The notes: generated by a model not told the origin, from the letters alone. 64,000 nucleotides of DNA from Vibrio sp. SCSIO 43137 (GCF_028201475.1 NZ_CP116383.1:2914001-2978000), one strand, 5' to 3'; numbered from the stretch's first letter, positions 48,392-59,827 are shown. Program-made: numbers and translations.

Positions 48392-51300
48392 CTAAAGTTG
48401 TTTATGTTTATGAACCAATCCCCAGTCAGCCAGAATTGAGTATGCGGCAGGGATCATAAATAGCACCAGTAAAGTAGAAGCGAAAATACCAAACACAATG
48501 GAGATCACCAGCGGCTGAATAACCTGAGCTTGTAAGCTGGTCTCTGTCAGCAGCGGCAACAGACCAGCGGCCGTTGTCATAGAAGTAAGGAAGACCGCCC
48601 TAAAGCGCTCCCGACTTGCTTTAACAACTGAGTCGTAAACACTATCTCCGTCGTCCACATGATGGCGGATATACTGAACCAGAAGAATGGAGTCATTTAC
48701 CACCACACCGGCCAGTGAAACAAAACCCATCATACTTGGCATACTCAGGGAGTGTCCCAGTAGCAGATGCCCCCAGACAACGCCAATAAAGGCGAGGGGA
48801 ATGGCCAACATAACCACAAAAGGCTCAAGATAACTGCGGAACTGATAACTGAGAATAACGAAAACGCCGAATAGCCCCAGCATAAAGCCTTTGCTCATGG
48901 AAGAGGCGGTTTTAGCCGAGTCCTCTGCCTGTCCTTCAAAGTCAAAACGCAATCCCGGGTATTTTTGCTTAAGTTTGGCTGCCTCTTCCTGCCGGAACTG
49001 GCTGATAATAGCAGTAGAGCTTACTTTGGCGTTGTCCGTATCACCATAAACACTTATTGTTCTCAGGCCGTCAATACGCTGTACGCGGACAAAGTTACGC
49101 TGAAAGTCCAGCGTTGCTACTGTCCCTAACGGTATCTGATTGCCGTTACTCAGCACGATAGGAAAGTTAGCCAGTTGCTGAATATCACCAGCTTGCTCTT
49201 TATCCAGACGAACCTCTACCGAGATATTTTCCACCCCAAGCTGAATTTCATCAGCGGTCTGGCCAAAAAAGGCCGACCGAAGCTGATTAGCTATCATCTG
49301 GCCGTTAACGCCATAGGTTTCTGCTCCGGGGCGAAGCTTAATCAGGATCTCTTCCTTACCCAAACGCATATCATCCAGAACACCATAAACGCCATCAAAC
49401 TCATTCAGATAGTTCTGGATATCGATGGAAGCGGCCTTTAACTCAGTCAAGCTGTCATGGCTGGCTCTGATTTCTATATCCCTGCCACCAGGCCCAAGTG
49501 TCGGTTGCTTAAATACCAACGAAACAGGCTCTGCCAGTTCGCCGATATCTGCCCGCCATGCATCAATAAAATCATCGATCACTGTATTACGGATTTCAGC
49601 TCCCAGCAGATCCAGCCGTACCGTCGCCAGATGCGGGCCTGACTCACTGGCATCCCGGTTAGCATTAAACTGACTGGTAATATGCTCAACAAGGGTAGCG
49701 CCATTCTCAACTTCAGCACTCCACTTTTTATTTAGCCTTTCAGCCGAAGCAACAATATGATCAACTATCTCTTCTGTCTGACTAAGGGAGGCCCCCGGAG
49801 GTAAAATAATCCTCGCTTCTGCTATATCACCATCCAGTTCAGGGAAAGGAACAAACTTAACAACACCACCGGCAATCAAGGCAAAGGATGACAACAACAA
49901 AGTAAATACTGCACCGAGAAAAGCGTAACGATACTCAACCACTTTCCCTACTGCCACCGTTAGTTTTTCATTGCGGAACTGCTCAAATTTTTCCAGCAGA
50001 ACCCGCTTAAACTTCATCGGTTCGCGCTCTTTCTTAGCTTTGTGCAGAGAGTGAGAAAGGTGGTTTGGCAAGATTAAAAATGCCTCAATCAGGCTTAGAG
50101 ACAGAACCAGAATCAACACCTGAGGAACGGCTTTTAAAACAGCGCCCATTTCCCCTTCAAGGAACAGCAGACTGCCAAAAATGCAGACTGTGGTCAGAAA
50201 AGATGAAGTGACACCCGGCAGTACTTTCTGCACACCATTAACAACGGCGTCATCGATCTTCTGTCCCCTGTCGAGGTGAGAGGCGATGGATTCTGCTATC
50301 ACTATGGCATCATCCATCATGATACCTATCGCCATCAGCAAACCAACCAGCGACATAATATTGATGGATAGTCCGAGATTAGCCATCAGAAACAGTCCGC
50401 CTAAGAAGGCAACGGGCAGGCCTGCCGCTACCCAGAATGAGTAACGGAAGCTAAAGAACAGCCACATGGTAGCAAATACCAGCACAATACCCTGCCAGCC
50501 GTTTCTCACCATCATGGTAAGACGATCCCACAGCACTGAGGAGAGATCATTGGTCAGTTGCAATACAACGCCTTCGGGAGCAATTTTTTGCTGATCTTGC
50601 ACAAAACGCAGTACATCATCTTTAATTCTTAACGCATCATCTTGTTTGTTCTTACTAATCTTAAGCAAAGCGGACGGTTTGCCGTCAAACAGCACTTTCT
50701 GTTCATCCAGCTCAAACCTGTCAGTAATAACAGCAATATCCCTTAACCTGACAACAGAGCCATTCGGCCCTGAGCCGACAACAATGTTCGCCAGCTCTGA
50801 CGGCGTAACCCTTCGTTCATCAAAACGGATCAGAAAGTTCTTATCCGGCGTTTCTATATTGCCGCTTGGCAGCTTGATATTCTGACGGCCGATCTGAGTG
50901 GCAATATCTCCGACACTCAGGCCTAGCTGGCGAATGGCCAGCGTATTCAGCTCTACCCGATAGATATGATCAGAAAAGCCACTTACCTCAACCAGGGAAA
51001 CACCATAGTCCAGCTTTATGGTTCGTTTAAGTTGCTCCGCATAGGCTTTCAGCTCCGGCCAGCTGGTATCTGCAGTAATAGCGACATCAACAACCGGTTC
51101 GTTCCAGTCAAGCTCACGCACAACAGGAGATTCAATCTCGGAAGGGAAGTCATTAATAGAGTTGATCTGGGTCTGAACGTCCACCAGCATACGGCCGATA
51201 TCGGCTTTTTCATTCAGCTTCAGAATCAGGCGGGCAGAGCCCTCTACTGCTTCACACTTCGTCTCTTCAATATTGGCCAGACCGTCAACGGCATCTTCCA

Positions 51301-51493
51301 TCCGCACACAGATGCTCTCTTCCACCTCCTGCGGAGAAGCACCGGGGTAAACCACACCCGCCATGATGTATGGTGGATCAAACTCAGGAAAGGTCTCCCG
51401 CTTAACAGTAGAGAGAGAAGTCAAACCAAGAATAAGCAAGGTCAGCATCATCAGATTGGATGCTGTCGGGTGTTTAGAGAAAAAACGGATCAT
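48392..51493 (-). CDS. RND family multidrug efflux permease
   Basis: The 1033-residue protein has the RND layout: 12 membrane segments and two large periplasmic loops. The paired aspartates in GIMMDDAIVIAESIASH (fourth segment) are the proton relay, and GVVVNDSILLV is the matching block in the second half. It is an AcrB-superfamily pump, of the shorter type. It overlaps the adaptor gene by 4 bp. No outer-membrane partner is encoded, so it probably uses a TolC made elsewhere. Substrates are unknown. Confidence 0.94.
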   Translation of the reverse strand: MIRFFSKHPTASNLMMLTLLILGLTSLSTVKRETFPEFDPPYIMAGVVYPGASPQEVEESICVRMEDAVDGLANIEETKCEAVEGSARLILKLNEKADIGRMLVDVQTQINSINDFPSEIESPVVRELDWNEPVVDVAITADTSWPELKAYAEQLKRTIKLDYGVSLVEVSGFSDHIYRVELNTLAIRQLGLSVGDIATQIGRQNIKLPSGNIETPDKNFLIRFDERRVTPSELANIVVGSGPNGSVVRLRDIAVITDRFELDEQKVLFDGKPSALLKISKNKQDDALRIKDDVLRFVQDQQKIAPEGVVLQLTNDLSSVLWDRLTMMVRNGWQGIVLVFATMWLFFSFRYSFWVAAGLPVAFLGGLFLMANLGLSINIMSLVGLLMAIGIMMDDAIVIAESIASHLDRGQKIDDAVVNGVQKVLPGVTSSFLTTVCIFGSLLFLEGEMGAVLKAVPQVLILVLSLSLIEAFLILPNHLSHSLHKAKKEREPMKFKRVLLEKFEQFRNEKLTVAVGKVVEYRYAFLGAVFTLLLSSFALIAGGVVKFVPFPELDGDIAEARIILPPGASLSQTEEIVDHIVASAERLNKKWSAEVENGATLVEHITSQFNANRDASESGPHLATVRLDLLGAEIRNTVIDDFIDAWRADIGELAEPVSLVFKQPTLGPGGRDIEIRASHDSLTELKAASIDIQNYLNEFDGVYGVLDDMRLGKEEILIKLRPGAETYGVNGQMIANQLRSAFFGQTADEIQLGVENISVEVRLDKEQAGDIQQLANFPIVLSNGNQIPLGTVATLDFQRNFVRVQRIDGLRTISVYGDTDNAKVSSTAIISQFRQEEAAKLKQKYPGLRFDFEGQAEDSAKTASSMSKGFMLGLFGVFVILSYQFRSYLEPFVVMLAIPLAFIGVVWGHLLLGHSLSMPSMMGFVSLAGVVVNDSILLVQYIRHHVDDGDSVYDSVVKASRERFRAVFLTSMTTAAGLLPLLTETSLQAQVIQPLVISIVFGIFASTLLVLFMIPAAYSILADWGLVHKHKQL

Positions 51494-52788
51494 ACCGCGT
51501 TCTCCTCTCTCAGAAGCATGCCTTCAATAGCCGGAAGAAGATCGTTAGTGATCAGGCGCTCTCCCTGCTCAAACTGGCCGGATATTACTACCTGATTATT
51601 GCGGCGATAGAGTACTTCGACTGTGCGGATAGCCAGCTTACTGTTTTGATCTTTTATATAAACTTTATCGCCATGCAGCGCTTTTTCAGGAATAACCCAG
51701 CTAGGGTTGGCCTGTCCTTCAATCTCAGCCCTGACAAACATACCTTTCACCAGTGGCGGGGCATTGTCCGGCTCAAGATCGACAAAGCTCTGCTCAATTT
51801 CAAGAATCACCCCCACTGTCGCCTGTGCCGCATCGACACTCTCACTGATGCGGGCTACTTTTGCCGGCCAGCGGGCAATAAAGTTTCCGCTGGAGAGCTC
51901 TATATTTGCAGTGATGTTGCTCAATTCCGGCAGAGGTATTCCGGCACTGTCACGGCCAAACTCAGCAAGGCTTGAAGCAAGCATCTGCATATCATGGATT
52001 GAGAGTTGAGCTTCCACCTCCATCACTTCCGTTGCATGAGCAGTAATCATCACCTGTTGTTGATTAACCACCTGATTTTGCTCCACATCTACCTGAGCAA
52101 TACGCATGGTTTGTGGCAGAACAATACGGGTTTTCTGCAGAGATCGCTCTGCTTCTGCAACTTTAGATTCATTCACCTTAACCTGTGCATGAGCAACCTT
52201 GCGCTCATCAGGATAGAGTAATAGCTGATTTTCCATATCCTGAACCAGTTTCTGCTGTGACAGGTAGGATTGTCTCTGCTGATCAACATCGGATTGTGAG
52301 GTCAGGCCGCGTTTCTTTAAATTCAGCTTACGCTCCAGCTCTTTCTTGCTAATAGTCAGGCGGTTTTTCTCAATACTCAGAGTCTCCAGCAGGTTTTTCT
52401 CTTCCTGATCAATTTTCGCCAATTGGGTTCTGCTGGAGCTAAGGTCTGCCTGTGTTTGTGCCAGCTTTAGCTCATAATCAAGAGGATCGATTTTCAGCAG
52501 TTCAGTGCCTGCCGCAAGTATGCGTCCCTTTTCTAGTGCGGGGTTGCGATAAACCACCTTACCGCTTACCTCAGCAATGGCCTTCCATTCGAATTTAGGT
52601 GACACTTTGCCAAAGCCTATAGCAACAGGAGCCATTGCCTTTAGTTCAAGGGGGAGTGTTTTAACCAGTCTTACTCTTTCTTCGGCTGGCTTTACCGGCA
52701 ATTCCGGTTTCATTTTAATCGCTGCAAACAAGATTAGAACGCCAACAGCAAGTGCAGGGAAGAAAAGCAGCTTTCGGTTAATTCTCAT
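51490..52788 (-). CDS. RND periplasmic adaptor (HlyD/MFP family)
   Basis: The start at 52788 is chosen because TGGAG lies 7 bases upstream; an open frame runs 15 codons further, into the TetR gene. About 432 residues. An N-terminal membrane segment, the split lipoyl domain, a long coiled-coil hairpin (about residues 95-235, rich in Gln/Leu/Lys) and beta-barrel domains are seen. It links the RND pump to an outer-membrane channel. Confidence 0.93.
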   Translation of the reverse strand: MRINRKLLFFPALAVGVLILFAAIKMKPELPVKPAEERVRLVKTLPLELKAMAPVAIGFGKVSPKFEWKAIAEVSGKVVYRNPALEKGRILAAGTELLKIDPLDYELKLAQTQADLSSSRTQLAKIDQEEKNLLETLSIEKNRLTISKKELERKLNLKKRGLTSQSDVDQQRQSYLSQQKLVQDMENQLLLYPDERKVAHAQVKVNESKVAEAERSLQKTRIVLPQTMRIAQVDVEQNQVVNQQQVMITAHATEVMEVEAQLSIHDMQMLASSLAEFGRDSAGIPLPELSNITANIELSSGNFIARWPAKVARISESVDAAQATVGVILEIEQSFVDLEPDNAPPLVKGMFVRAEIEGQANPSWVIPEKALHGDKVYIKDQNSKLAIRTVEVLYRRNNQVVISGQFEQGERLITNDLLPAIEGMLLREENAV

Positions 52789-52792
52789 TATT

Positions 52793-53461
52793 CTACTCCA
52801 TATTCGCAGCCAACCCGGGCTGGAACAGACCATATTTTAAAATCTGAACATTGTGTGACAGCAGTTGTTGCAAAAACTGTTCATTTAACTCTATACCATG
52901 CAGGTTAAGCATGGCCGGAGGAGCTATAAACGGAAAAATCATCAGACTCATAAATGTCATCCGGCAGAGAGAACCGTCCAGCCCCGGCCTGATAACATCT
53001 GCCTGCATCATTCGTTTAAAGATAGTATCCATAGCAGGCATAGCAGGCATAGCAGAACGAAGGAACAGAGCCTCAACCCGTTTTCTTCTGCTGTCATTAG
53101 GTCCCATATTCATTATCTGCACCAACAATTTGGGAAAATTCGGCGCACTCAACATAGTATGATAGTAGGTTCTCATCACATCTATCAGACCTTCCTGACT
53201 ATCATGCTGAGTTTTGTGATTAACCAGTTGTAAAGCTTTCTTAAGTACTGGCTCAATGGTCTCTCTTACCATCTCCTCAAAAAGCCCCTCTTTACTGCCG
53301 AAGTAGTAGCGAATCATAGCGACATTCACCCCTGCTTTCTCAGCAAGAAGACGGGTAGAAACCTTTTCATAGGGCATGGTAGTAAAACACTCACTGGCAT
53401 ACAAAAGTAGTTTTTTTCTGGCCTCTTTGTTCTCTTTCGGACGACCTGCTTTTTGCACCAT
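52793..53461 (-). CDS. TetR family repressor
   Basis: The 222-residue protein has an N-terminal TetR helix-turn-helix (RLLAEKAGVNVAMIRYYFGS, then KEGLFEEMV) and a helical ligand-binding domain. It is the first gene of the TetR/adaptor/RND operon, 4 bp before the adaptor, and two matching palindromes upstream are its likely operators. Confidence 0.92.
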   Translation of the reverse strand: MVQKAGRPKENKEARKKLLLYASECFTTMPYEKVSTRLLAEKAGVNVAMIRYYFGSKEGLFEEMVRETIEPVLKKALQLVNHKTQHDSQEGLIDVMRTYYHTMLSAPNFPKLLVQIMNMGPNDSRRKRVEALFLRSAMPAMPAMDTIFKRMMQADVIRPGLDGSLCRMTFMSLMIFPFIAPPAMLNLHGIELNEQFLQQLLSHNVQILKYGLFQPGLAANME

Positions 53462-53473
53462 GACTCAAACCTC

Positions 53474-53556
53474 AATTAATCAATTGATTAATTATATACG
53501 CCATAGCCTAGTTCACTGCTAAACAATTAATTAATCAAGACCTAATCAACTGATTA
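53474..53556. promoter_or_regulatory. Twin TetR operators upstream of the efflux operon
   Basis: AATTAATCAATTGATTAATT (53474-53493) is a perfect 20-bp palindrome. A second site, TAATCAACTGATTA (53543-53556), shares the pattern TAATCA-N2-TGATTA. The two sites are about 66 bp apart, between the TetR start and the leu promoter. Confidence 0.8.
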
Positions 53557-53621
53557 ATTAAATCCCTAACTGATTGTTAAGGATTTGAAAATAAATAATG
53601 GGTAAAAAAGCAACATTCTGC

Positions 53622-53651
53622 TTGACGCTGTATAGCCAAGTGCGGTACTAA
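53622..53651 (+). promoter_or_regulatory. leu operon promoter
   Basis: TTGACG (53622-53627) and TACTAA (53646-53651), separated by 18 bp, form a sigma-70-type promoter about 33 bp before the leuL start. Confidence 0.65.
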
Positions 53652-53683
53652 TTAAAGCCTGAATTTTGTGGACAAACTATACA

Positions 53684-53749
53684 ATGATGAAAACTGTTTC
53701 AATTCTCCTCAGCCTCCTCCTTATCGTGAATCATCGCGCGGGTTGCTAG
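53684..53749 (+). CDS. leuL: leu operon leader peptide
   Basis: A 21-codon frame encodes MMKTVSILLSLLLIVNHRAG followed by Cys and a stop. Five leucine codons lie within six positions (LLSLLL), four of them CTC. Ribosome stalling here under leucyl-tRNA shortage would prevent the downstream terminator. GCGGGTT (53738-53744), inside the reading frame, can pair with AACCCGC (53782-53788) and disrupt the terminator. Confidence 0.9.
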   Translation: MMKTVSILLSLLLIVNHRAGC

Positions 53750-53780
53750 TGGAAGAAAGACAGACCACATAGATTTCTTA

Positions 53781-53807
53781 AAACCCGCATAACATGCGGG
53801 TTTTTTT
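53781..53807 (+). terminator. leu attenuator terminator
   Basis: AAACCCGCAT (53781-53790) pairs with ATGCGGGTTT (53794-53803), followed by a T run. It lies between leuL and leuA. The alternative partner of its left arm lies in leuL, which completes the attenuation switch. Confidence 0.92.
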
Positions 53808-53881
53808 ATAACTAAATTTAATCAGATAAAATATTGATACGCAGGCAGTGAAAGCCTCTCAGACAGGAAAAGGAAGCAACT

Positions 53882-55432
53882 ATGAACGATCAGGTCATTA
53901 TATTCGACACCACACTACGTGATGGCGAACAAGCACTTTCAGCAAGCTTGACAGTAAAAGAGAAACTGCAGATCGCTTATGCCCTTGAACGTCTGGGCGT
54001 TGATGTTATCGAAGCGGGTTTTCCTGTCTCCTCTCCCGGTGATTTTGAGTCGGTTCAGACCATTGCGAAACATATTAAAGATAGCCGCATTTGTGGCCTT
54101 TCCCGTGCGGTAGCCAAAGATATCGATGTGGCGGCTGAGTCTCTGAAAGTCGCTGAAGCTTTCCGTATTCATACCTTTATCTCGACTTCTACCATTCATG
54201 TGCAGGATAAACTGCGCCGTAGCTATGATGATGTAGTTGAAATGGGTGTTCAGGCGGTAAAACGAGCAAGAAACTACACTGATGATGTTGAATTTTCCTG
54301 TGAAGATGCCGGCAGAACACCAATTGATAACTTATGCCGCATGGTTGAAGCCGCCATTGATGCCGGAGCAACGACAGTAAATATTCCTGATACAGTCGGC
54401 TATACGGTTCCAAACGAGTTTGGCGGCATTATTGAAACTCTGTTTAACCGTGTTCCTAATATCGATAAAGCGGTTATCTCGGTACATTGCCATGACGACT
54501 TAGGAATGTCTGTGGCCAACTCTATTGCCGCAGTTCAGGCGGGCGCAAGACAGATAGAAGGCACAATCAATGGCATTGGTGAGCGGGCAGGTAACTGTTC
54601 ACTGGAAGAGATCGCCATGATTATTAAAACCCGCTCCGAGCTACTTGGCGTACACACCAACCTGAAACATCAGGAAATACACCGTACAAGTAAATTGGTC
54701 AGCCAGCTATGTAACATGCCTATTCAGGACAACAAAGCCATTGTAGGTGCTAACGCCTTTAGCCACTCATCAGGTATTCATCAGGACGGTATGTTAAAGA
54801 ATAAAAATACCTACGAGATTATGACTCCTGAGTCCATCGGCCTGAAAAATCAGGCGCTAAATCTGACCAGCCGTAGCGGCAGGGCAGCAGTGAAAAGCCA
54901 TATGGATACCATGGGCTACAAAGAGGGTGAATACGATCTGGATACCCTATATGCCGACTTCCTGAAGCTGGCGGACCGTAAAGGACAGGTTTTCGACTAT
55001 GATCTGGAAGCCTTGATGCATTTTGCCAACCTTCGTGATGAAGATGACTTCTACAAGCTTAACTATCTGAGTGTGCAGTCCGGAAGTGTTATGGCTACCA
55101 CCAGTATCAAGCTACAGTGTGGTGACGAAGAGAAATGCGAAGCTGCTGTAGGTAACGGCCCGGTTGATGCGCTTTATCAGTGTATCTACCGCCTGACCGG
55201 ATATGAAATTGTTCTGGATAAGTTTGATCTGACCGCCAAAGGTGAGGGTGAAGATGGTCTGGGACAAGCGGATATTATCGCTAACTACAAAGGTTGCAAG
55301 TATCACGGTACCGGCCTGGCGACAGATATTGTTGAAGCATCGGGACAAGCCCTGCTGCATGTAATCAACAGTATTCACCGCGCAGATAAGATAGCCGAAA
55401 TTAAACAATCAAAACAGATTCAGGCAGTATAA
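53882..55432 (+). CDS. leuA: 2-Isopropylmalate synthase
   Basis: The 516-residue enzyme condenses acetyl-CoA and 2-oxoisovalerate, the committed step to leucine. It has the TIM-barrel start [18 protein letters not shown], the metal site in [10 protein letters not shown], and the C-terminal leucine-binding regulatory domain. AAGGAAG precedes the ATG. First structural gene of leuABCD. Confidence 0.98.
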   Translation: MNDQVIIFDTTLRDGEQALSASLTVKEKLQIAYALERLGVDVIEAGFPVSSPGDFESVQTIAKHIKDSRICGLSRAVAKDIDVAAESLKVAEAFRIHTFISTSTIHVQDKLRRSYDDVVEMGVQAVKRARNYTDDVEFSCEDAGRTPIDNLCRMVEAAIDAGATTVNIPDTVGYTVPNEFGGIIETLFNRVPNIDKAVISVHCHDDLGMSVANSIAAVQAGARQIEGTINGIGERAGNCSLEEIAMIIKTRSELLGVHTNLKHQEIHRTSKLVSQLCNMPIQDNKAIVGANAFSHSSGIHQDGMLKNKNTYEIMTPESIGLKNQALNLTSRSGRAAVKSHMDTMGYKEGEYDLDTLYADFLKLADRKGQVFDYDLEALMHFANLRDEDDFYKLNYLSVQSGSVMATTSIKLQCGDEEKCEAAVGNGPVDALYQCIYRLTGYEIVLDKFDLTAKGEGEDGLGQADIIANYKGCKYHGTGLATDIVEASGQALLHVINSIHRADKIAEIKQSKQIQAV

Positions 55433-55438
55433 GATTAA

Positions 55439-56608
<1,170 letters not shown>

Positions 56609-56660
56609 TTATAATCAGATGCCGGAGCAGTCCGGCATCTCTATCATCACGGAAGAAACA

Positions 56661-58079
56661 ATGTCGACAAATAAAAAATCAACCACACTTTATGAGAAAG
56701 TCTATGACGCTCATATTGCTGTAGAAGCCGAAGGGGAAAACCCCATTCTGTATATTGACCGGCACCTTGTACATGAGGTGACGTCACCTCAGGCTTTTGA
56801 TGGCCTGAGAGAGAAAGGCCGTCCGGTACGCCAGTTAGGCAAAACCTTTGCCACTATGGATCACAACGTATCGACCACCACCAAGGACATTAACGCCTCT
56901 GGTGAGATGGCGCGAATTCAGATGGAAACACTGGCGAAAAACTGCGAAGAGTTCGGTGTCACCCTTTACGATATCAACCACAAATATCAGGGTATTGTAC
57001 ATGTAATGGGACCTGAACTGGGTATCACCCTTCCGGGTATGACCATTGTTTGTGGTGATTCCCATACTGCGACCCATGGTGCTTTCGGCTCACTGGCGTT
57101 CGGTATCGGTACTTCTGAGGTAGAACACGTTCTGGCAACTCAGACCCTGAAACAGGCCCGTGCTAAAACCATGAAAATAGAGGTTAAAGGCAAGGTAGCT
57201 GAAGGCATTACCGCCAAAGATATTGTTTTGGCCATTATTGGTAAAACCACAGCAGCCGGCGGTACCGGTTATGTGGTTGAGTTCTGCGGAGAGGCCATTA
57301 CCGACCTTTCTATGGAAGGCCGTATGACTGTATGTAATATGGCTATCGAACTAGGTGCTAAAGCAGGCCTGATCGCACCGGACCAAACCACCTTTGATTA
57401 TATTAAAGACCGTCATTTTGCTCCTAAAGGGGCTGAGTGGGATGCCGCTGTTGAGTACTGGTCATCACTGAAAACCGATGATGATGCGGAGTTTGATCAT
57501 GTTGTCACTCTGGATGCTGCGGATATCCGTCCTCAGGTAACATGGGGAACCAACCCGGGTCAGGTTATTGCCGTCGATACACCAATCCCGTCACCGGATA
57601 GCTTTGCTGATCCGGTTGAAAAAGCCTCTGCTGAAAAAGCGCTGGCTTATATGGGGCTGGAAGCAGGTAAATCCTTGTCTGATTACAAAGTCGATAAAGT
57701 ATTTGTCGGCTCCTGTACTAACTCACGTATTGAAGATATGCGTGCAGCAGCTGCAGTAGCTAAAGGACGTAAGGTCGCCGAGCATGTGCAGGCACTGATT
57801 GTTCCCGGCTCTGAGCAGGTAAAAGCACAAGCAGAACAAGAGGGGCTGGATAAGATATTTCTGGCAGCCGGATTCGAATGGCGCTTGCCGGGCTGTTCAA
57901 TGTGTCTTGCCATGAACAATGACAGGCTGGGCCCTCACGAACGCTGCGCCTCAACAAGTAACCGTAACTTCGAAGGGCGACAAGGCCGTGATGGCAGAAC
58001 GCACCTGGTTAGCCCAGCCATGGCCGCTGCGGCAGCCATTGCCGGTCACTTTGTCGATATTCGTTCACTGGATGCATAA
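56661..58079 (+). CDS. leuC: 3-Isopropylmalate dehydratase large subunit
   Basis: About 472 residues from this start, which fits the family; the open frame begins 14 codons earlier. The aconitase-like [4Fe-4S] cysteines are seen in VGSCTNSR and GCSMCLAMN, and [13 protein letters not shown] is conserved. It forms the isomerase with LeuD. Confidence 0.97.
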   Translation: MSTNKKSTTLYEKVYDAHIAVEAEGENPILYIDRHLVHEVTSPQAFDGLREKGRPVRQLGKTFATMDHNVSTTTKDINASGEMARIQMETLAKNCEEFGVTLYDINHKYQGIVHVMGPELGITLPGMTIVCGDSHTATHGAFGSLAFGIGTSEVEHVLATQTLKQARAKTMKIEVKGKVAEGITAKDIVLAIIGKTTAAGGTGYVVEFCGEAITDLSMEGRMTVCNMAIELGAKAGLIAPDQTTFDYIKDRHFAPKGAEWDAAVEYWSSLKTDDDAEFDHVVTLDAADIRPQVTWGTNPGQVIAVDTPIPSPDSFADPVEKASAEKALAYMGLEAGKSLSDYKVDKVFVGSCTNSRIEDMRAAAAVAKGRKVAEHVQALIVPGSEQVKAQAEQEGLDKIFLAAGFEWRLPGCSMCLAMNNDRLGPHERCASTSNRNFEGRQGRDGRTHLVSPAMAAAAAIAGHFVDIRSLDA

Positions 58080-58089
58080 GGAGCACAAG

Positions 58090-58692
58090 ATGTCAGGATT
58101 TAAAAATCATACCGGTCTGGTGGTTCCTCTGGATCTGGCCAATATAGATACCGATGCCATTATTCCTAAGCAGTTTCTGCAAAAGGTTACCCGTCTTGGC
58201 TTTGGTCAGCACCTTTTCCATGACTGGCGTTTTCTGGATGATGAAGGGCAGAAACCAAATCCGGAATTCGTCATGAATGAAGCACGTTATCAGGGCGCTT
58301 CCATTCTGCTTGCCAGAGAAAATTTTGGTTGCGGATCATCCCGTGAACACGCTCCGTGGGCACTGGCTGATTACGGCATTAAAGTGATGATAGCCCCTAG
58401 CTTTGCTGATATTTTCTATGGTAACTCCATCAATAACCAGATGGTGCCTGTTCGCTTAACTGAGCAGGAAGTGGATGAAATTTTTACTTTTGTTGAAGCG
58501 AATGAAGGTGCACAGGTGACCGTTGATCTTGAGAGTATGACGGTAACGGCGAACAACAAAACCTACTCATTTGAGATTGATGAGTTTCGCCGCCACTGCC
58601 TGCTGAATGGTCTGGATAACATAGGTCTGACTCTTCAGCATGAAGATAAAATTGCCGCTTACGAAGATAACATTCCTAGCTTTATGAAGTAA
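58090..58692 (+). CDS. leuD: 3-Isopropylmalate dehydratase small subunit
   Basis: The 200-residue swivel domain subunit has [13 protein letters not shown] and [21 protein letters not shown] precedes the ATG at 58090, 10 bp after leuC; an open frame extends upstream inside leuC but is not needed. Together with LeuC it isomerises 2- to 3-isopropylmalate. Confidence 0.97.
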   Translation: MSGFKNHTGLVVPLDLANIDTDAIIPKQFLQKVTRLGFGQHLFHDWRFLDDEGQKPNPEFVMNEARYQGASILLARENFGCGSSREHAPWALADYGIKVMIAPSFADIFYGNSINNQMVPVRLTEQEVDEIFTFVEANEGAQVTVDLESMTVTANNKTYSFEIDEFRRHCLLNGLDNIGLTLQHEDKIAAYEDNIPSFMK

Positions 58693-58714
58693 GCACACCA
58701 CTAAATTGCTGCTC

Positions 58715-58770
58715 CTAAATATGAGCCACTTTGGCAAATATCTGTAGCACAATTAAGAACAGTTTTTTAA
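58715..58770. repeat. Palindromic repeat family B, copy 5 (core-less form)
   Basis: CTAAATATGAGCCACTTTGG followed by CAAATATCTGTAGCACAATT and AAGAACAGTTTTT matches copy 3 and the outer parts of copy 2, without the GC-rich core. It lies just after leuD, before the operon terminator. Confidence 0.72.
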
Positions 58771-58782
58771 CTTAACTAATAG

Positions 58783-58815
58783 GCCGGAAACGATACCCCT
58801 TCGTTTCCGGCTTTT
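58783..58815 (+). terminator. leu operon terminator
   Basis: GCCGGAAACGA (58783-58793) and TCGTTTCCGGC (58801-58811) form a perfect 11-bp stem followed by TTTTC. Confidence 0.93.
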
Positions 58816-58911
58816 CTATTTCTGCCTATTTTTCTTTCGATCAAATGAAAGTTATCGGATAGATAACCTGTCTCTTTATTGCATACCCTTTTTAGCAATA
58901 GAGAATTGATT

Positions 58912-59694
58912 ATGACTCGTCTATTTGTACTCCTTCTGTCACTGATTTCAGGATTGGCCTATTCAGCACCGGAATCTGACCTCTGGCCATTCTGGAACAA
59001 GAGTAATGAGCAAAACAGCCAGACCGTATCTCATCAGAAATGGCAAAGCTTTCTCGACACTTATCTGGTTCAGCAGAATGAAAATACTCTGGTGAACTAT
59101 AAGTCAGTAACCACTCAAGATAAGCAGAGCCTGGAAAGCTATATCTCTGATCTGGCAGCATTAAATCCAAAATCACTTAACAAGGCTGAGCAATATGCTT
59201 ACTGGGTTAATCTGTATAACGCATTAACTGTCGATCTTATTCTGGATAACTACCCTGTTTCTTCCATCACTAAGCTAGGTGGATTTTTCAGCTTTGGCCC
59301 ATGGGGACAGGAAATTATCGATATTGAAGGCAAAACTCTTACCCTGAACGATATTGAACACAGAATTTTACGCCCGATCTGGAATGACCCGAGAACACAC
59401 TATGCCGTTAACTGTGCCAGTTTAGGTTGCCCGAACCTTCAGTCATCGGCCTTTACTGCTAAAAACTATAATCAACTGCTGGATAAGGCCGCTTCTGAGT
59501 TTATCAATGCGCAAAAAGGCGTATCGGTAAATGGTGGTAAAACTCAGTTGTCGTCCATATATGACTGGTTTGCAGTAGACTTTGGTGGTGAAACAGAGGT
59601 AATCAACCACCTTAAAAAGTACCGTGATGATCTGCCTGCTTCCCTTGGCAAAGTATCTTTTGATTACGACTGGTCACTGAATGAAACTAAGTAG
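58912..59694 (+). CDS. DUF547 domain exported protein
   Basis: The start is the ATG at 58912 (260 residues); a TTG lies 11 codons upstream. A signal peptide (MTRLFVLLLSLISGLAYSA) is followed by a DUF547 domain: AYWVNLYNALTVDLILDNYP, RTHYAVNCASLGCPNL and the C-terminal VSFDYDWSLN. DUF547 proteins have a cysteine-protease-like fold with a conserved Cys and His, but no established function. Its terminator hairpin is split by the adjacent IS. Confidence 0.88.
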   Translation: MTRLFVLLLSLISGLAYSAPESDLWPFWNKSNEQNSQTVSHQKWQSFLDTYLVQQNENTLVNYKSVTTQDKQSLESYISDLAALNPKSLNKAEQYAYWVNLYNALTVDLILDNYPVSSITKLGGFFSFGPWGQEIIDIEGKTLTLNDIEHRILRPIWNDPRTHYAVNCASLGCPNLQSSAFTAKNYNQLLDKAASEFINAQKGVSVNGGKTQLSSIYDWFAVDFGGETEVINHLKKYRDDLPASLGKVSFDYDWSLNETK

Positions 59695-59703
59695 TTGTAA
59701 TAC

Positions 59704-59730
59704 AACACCACCGCCCAAGGCGGCTGTCTT
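59704..59730 (+). terminator. Remnant terminator of the DUF547 gene at the IS left junction
   Basis: CCGCC-CAA-GGCGG (59711-59723) still forms a short stem, followed by CTGTCTTTT at the IS end. Joined across the IS, the flanks give AACACCACCGCC/GGCGGTGGTGTT, a perfect 12-bp terminator stem. Confidence 0.7.
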
Positions 59731-59741
59731 TTATACAGAAG

Positions 59742-59770
59742 TCCCTCGCATAATGTGAGGGATTTTTTTT
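59742..59770 (+). terminator. Inward-facing terminator inside the IS left end
   Basis: TCCCTCGCA (59742-59750) and TGTGAGGGA (59754-59762) form a stem with one G-T pair, followed by eight T residues. It would stop read-through transcription into the transposase gene. Confidence 0.85.
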
Positions 59771-59827
59771 GAACTTAATTCTTGGTTTACGATCAGATCT
59801 TTAACGGACTTAGTTGAGGGTTTTGAG

